Shown here piece by piece: positions 61,764 through 64,000 of a DNA stretch of 64,000 bases. The notes beneath the pieces were generated by a model. The model had not been told where the DNA came from, did not search any database, and worked only from the letters and a program-made list of their open reading frames with translations. Location: positions 1,461,450 through 1,525,449 of the forward strand of contig NZ_PYMB01000001.1 in NCBI RefSeq assembly GCF_003026455.1. The letters are read 5' to 3'. The DNA comes from Photobacterium rosenbergii (GTDB lineage Bacteria; Pseudomonadota; Gammaproteobacteria; Enterobacterales; Vibrionaceae). Each line of letters begins with the position of its first letter. Position 1 is the first letter of the stretch. The translations under genes and the position numbers were made by a program.

Positions 61764-63194
61764 TTATCTATTGTTCAATGTTTTGATTGAGTGGATATAA
61801 CAAGTAACTTTCTCTCTAATACGGTTTGCTTTGTTAGTTGCAAACTTCTTAACAGCTTCAAGAAAGTAGAAAAGAAAAATAGGCAGATCCAAAAATAGGA
61901 TCATTAATAACCCATACCAGTTAGGTGCACCTACTTTCAAAATAAAATGGCATACCAAAACCGAAGTGAAAATCAGCGCAACGATACACACTGTGGGTTT
62001 GATACCGGAATATATCTGGGTTCTGGAATTGAGCGTCTCACCGTCAGTGAGTTCATTCTCTAGATGCGTATAGCGATACCAGATAACAAGAAACAACACT
62101 CCTACTTGGACAAGAATTTCTACAATATCAGCAAGACTTAGACTAAATAGACCAATTTTTTCAGGAACATGCCAATAATCAGTATCTAGATTGATTAAAT
62201 TGTCCAGTGCCATCGCATGGTAATACACGCCAGGCAAACTACCATGAACTGGAGAACGCACAATATCGGTACCTCCAGGAAGAAAATATCCAACCAGCAC
62301 CAACCTATTTTCTATTGCTCGTCTTAACGACTCAGACTTAAGTGCTCCGGACTCCAATAATTTAGCCGCTGAAACAGAGAGAAATGGTGGACACCTCTGT
62401 CTGAGACCTTCATCGAGGGTCTTATCACTCTGAACACCTTGTGTAAGGCTTAACTTAAGCAGTTCCCAAAACTGGGAAAACTGACTATTGGACACTTGCC
62501 CGCATTCATGACTTAAAGGAAAATAGTTATTTTGCTTGCTATCAAACTTATTGGTCCACTGAACCATCATTGGGTCGCTAAAGCTATTTGATCGTTCTAC
62601 AAGTGAACTGCACCGGCCCTTTTCTTCTTCACACCATACTTGATAAAGCGACATAGCTGCCGTTTCAGATTTATTTCCATTCCAATCAACATATAGCGGA
62701 TAATAATGCTGGTAACCACTCCAAGAAACTGCGGTTAGCTGGCTGACTTTAGATATTTTGTAACGAAGGGACGTTTCATCACTCAATATAGATTCAGTGT
62801 CATAGTCTGTGTCGCTACTCATAAATACGGGAAACTCTTGAGATCCCAATGTTTTTAACCAACGGTCTAAACGAGGAGAATGTTCATAGTGCTGAAGAAT
62901 ATCGAAAAAAACGGCCTGTGGTTTATGGGCACTAATCACCCTCAGTAAGTTAGACAGATTTCGATAAGTCACAGGATACTTTTCTGTCTGGCGCAGAAAA
63001 GTATCGTCTATCAATATGACAGTAACGTCCTGTGAAACATCATCCGTATAAAAGGGGGACCATAGCCGTAGAATATGGTCCTCGTAATGCTTTTCTGCCG
63101 CATTTCTAACGCCAAGAGGGTCAACAACAAATGCAAATAAAATCATCGCTGTTGTAATAACAGCACGAACTAAAACTGTCTGATTAAAAGCCAT
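61764..63194 (-). CDS. CHASE2-domain membrane protein
   Basis: This 476-residue protein has an N-terminal helix (residues 8-26), a large extracytoplasmic CHASE2-type domain (VTVILIDDTFLRQTEKYPVTYRNLSNLL, later SPVHGSLPGVYYHAMALDNLI), and three C-terminal helices from about residue 355. CHASE2 domains sense unknown extracellular signals and normally sit before kinase, cyclase or GGDEF domains. Here there is no such output domain; the protein ends after the last helix with a short basic tail. It is the first gene of the operon with the secreted protein and the M48 protease. Confidence 0.8.
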   Translation of the reverse strand: MAFNQTVLVRAVITTAMILFAFVVDPLGVRNAAEKHYEDHILRLWSPFYTDDVSQDVTVILIDDTFLRQTEKYPVTYRNLSNLLRVISAHKPQAVFFDILQHYEHSPRLDRWLKTLGSQEFPVFMSSDTDYDTESILSDETSLRYKISKVSQLTAVSWSGYQHYYPLYVDWNGNKSETAAMSLYQVWCEEEKGRCSSLVERSNSFSDPMMVQWTNKFDSKQNNYFPLSHECGQVSNSQFSQFWELLKLSLTQGVQSDKTLDEGLRQRCPPFLSVSAAKLLESGALKSESLRRAIENRLVLVGYFLPGGTDIVRSPVHGSLPGVYYHAMALDNLINLDTDYWHVPEKIGLFSLSLADIVEILVQVGVLFLVIWYRYTHLENELTDGETLNSRTQIYSGIKPTVCIVALIFTSVLVCHFILKVGAPNWYGLLMILFLDLPIFLFYFLEAVKKFATNKANRIREKVTCYIHSIKTLNNR

Positions 63195-63700
63195 AAAAAC
63201 GTTGTTTATTCTTCCATGAATAAAGATTTATTAGTATTAAACAAGCTGATTTTTATATATCTTAGCTTGAGTTATTTTTATCCAATTGTAATAAAATGTT
63301 AGCAGCTAGATCACACAGCATATGCCACATGTGTCACATTTTCGTGATGTTAATTCAAAAACAGCGTTCAATATCTTTTAATTAATTGAAATCAAATAGA
63401 AATTCCCATTTTATTTTGAATATCAACAAATAAATTAGACACCCAAACGCGTCAATAGTTTGACCATTGAGCATGCATACTCAATATATCCAATTCTCAC
63501 TATAAAAACCTTCCGTTTAACTCTTTGTTTTTTAAAGTCTGACTATAAGCAACAAGCAGACTAACCAAATATTTCATCAGAGCACTTCTGTTTTAGAGCA
63601 AAAATTCCCCCGTTTTTTCTCGCAATATTGATGCATCAATGTTTCAAACAGGATGAATGATCTGGTTGTACTTTCATGGTTCTTATACGAAAAAGCCCTC
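63195..63700. other. AT-rich upstream region of the CHASE2 operon
   Basis: About 500 bp with no supported gene on either strand. The promoter of the CHASE2 operon should lie within the first 100 bp or so. No operator symmetry was recognised. Confidence 0.45.
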
Positions 63701-63733
63701 GCCTTTCGTCGGGGACGCCTAGTTCCGCGACCT

Positions 63734-63750
63734 AAAGTGCCTTGCACTTT
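63734..63750. repeat. Small hairpin
   Basis: AAAGTGC-CTT-GCACTTT, a 7-bp perfect stem with a 3-nt loop, within the structured right edge. Confidence 0.6.
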
Positions 63751-63767
63751 CGGGAGTTGTAGATACC

Positions 63768-63796
63768 AAAAAGCCCCAGCATTTCTGCTGAGGCTT
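63768..63796 (-). terminator. Minus-strand intrinsic terminator near the right edge
   Basis: A two-part stem (AAGCC/GGCTT and CAGCA/TGCTG, one mismatch) precedes TTTTT on the minus strand. It would stop a transcript entering from the right of the window; that gene is not visible. Confidence 0.6.
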
Positions 63797-64000
63797 CGTT
63801 GTAGTGGCGGAGGGCCGGGCTTGCGCTCAAGCGGGACTCATCAGTCCGCAGGGCTGACGCCAATATTCAACGCATACAAAAATGTATGGTCCGCCCCGTT
63901 ATTGCAACTACAATTTCTAATGACGGGGTTGGTTTGCGCTAATGTATTCGGAGTCACTTTTGGGTGCTCCCGCATCCCAGCTCCACGATGATATCCGCGC

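Noticed and set aside
63825..63860. CTGATGAGTCC on the minus strand, like the hammerhead ribozyme core
   Set aside because: The required GAAA segment and matching stems are missing around it, so a hammerhead cannot form.
63653..63991. A 112-codon plus frame at the right edge
   Set aside because: The composition is unlike a protein and the frame runs over hairpins and a terminator; it is probably a translation of non-coding sequence.
63690..64000. Integron attC-like site or tRNA gene
   Set aside because: No RYYYAAC/GTTRRRY core pair and no cloverleaf with a TTCGA arm could be found.
1..64000. CRISPR array
   Set aside because: No regularly spaced direct repeats with unique spacers were seen; the only tandem repeat is the hexanucleotide tract at 12379-12484.

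Overview
The window looks like a chromosomal segment of a marine gammaproteobacterium of the family Vibrionaceae (Photobacterium, Vibrio, Grimontia or a relative). This is inferred from protein character: RstA/RstB-like, PpiB-like and ScrA/ScrR/ScrB/ScrK-like proteins, DUF3429, YedE-like and CHASE2 proteins, and many LysR-type regulators. No rRNA or tRNA gene could be recognised, so the genus is not fixed.

Layout. (1) 1-1020: 3' part of an adenylate-forming/PlsC acyltransferase fusion, cut by the left edge. (2) 1095-8725, minus strand: a Ugp-type ABC importer with a cytoplasmic PHP-family phosphoesterase, a HAD phosphatase and a LysR regulator. (3) 9067-12112: small zinc-ribbon protein, CysB-like regulator and a dicarboxylate/amino-acid:cation symporter, followed by a (GAGGCA)n repeat and a decayed gene. 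(4) 12571-25311: an allantoate/ureide degradation locus (MFS, allC, allD, allH, allG, fdrA/allF, allS, carbamate kinase, allE and a PucG-like aminotransferase). (5) 25397-25894: ppiB. (6) 26068-34109: a second Ugp-type ABC importer, with an inositol-monophosphatase-family enzyme, a secreted glycerophosphodiesterase carrying two carbohydrate-binding modules, and a divergent ROK regulator. (7) 34175-35968: MarR regulator and Bcr/CflA-type efflux pump. (8) 36048-43688: sucrose PTS locus scrA-scrR-scrB and a distant scrK, interrupted by a divergent enoyl-CoA-hydratase/LysR pair. (9) 43917-47896: three small envelope proteins and an RstB/RstA two-component system. (10) 48001-56240: AT-rich accessory region with two small HTH proteins, two tiny membrane proteins, an orphan HicB fragment, an IS5-type transposase relic, dps and a cassette of unrecognised genes. 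(11) 56250-63194: YedE-like transporter, agmatinase-family enzyme with an ArgP-like regulator, and an operon of M48 protease lipoprotein, secreted protein and CHASE2 protein. (12) 63195-64000: non-coding, with a structured minus-strand terminator-like region at the right edge.

How the genes work together. Each Ugp-like importer sits in one operon with a phosphodiesterase and a phosphomonoesterase, but the enzymes are non-homologous (PHP plus HAD in one, secreted GDPD plus IMPase in the other). Both look like modules that cut, import and dephosphorylate phosphodiesters. The ureide locus encodes everything from allantoate to oxamate plus carbamoyl phosphate, with ATP recovered by carbamate kinase. 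It has two routes to oxalurate: AllE plus AllD, and the PucG-like transaminase. No allantoinase gene lies in the window. Sucrose genes carry LacI-family operators with an AACGTT core and a strong CRP site.

The best candidates for something undescribed are the GDPD-CBM importer system with its twin TTAAGTT-N9-AACTTAA operators, an intrinsic terminator in the allE leader, and the unrecognised cassette at 53609-55763. All functional statements are sequence readings from memory of protein families; no search was run.
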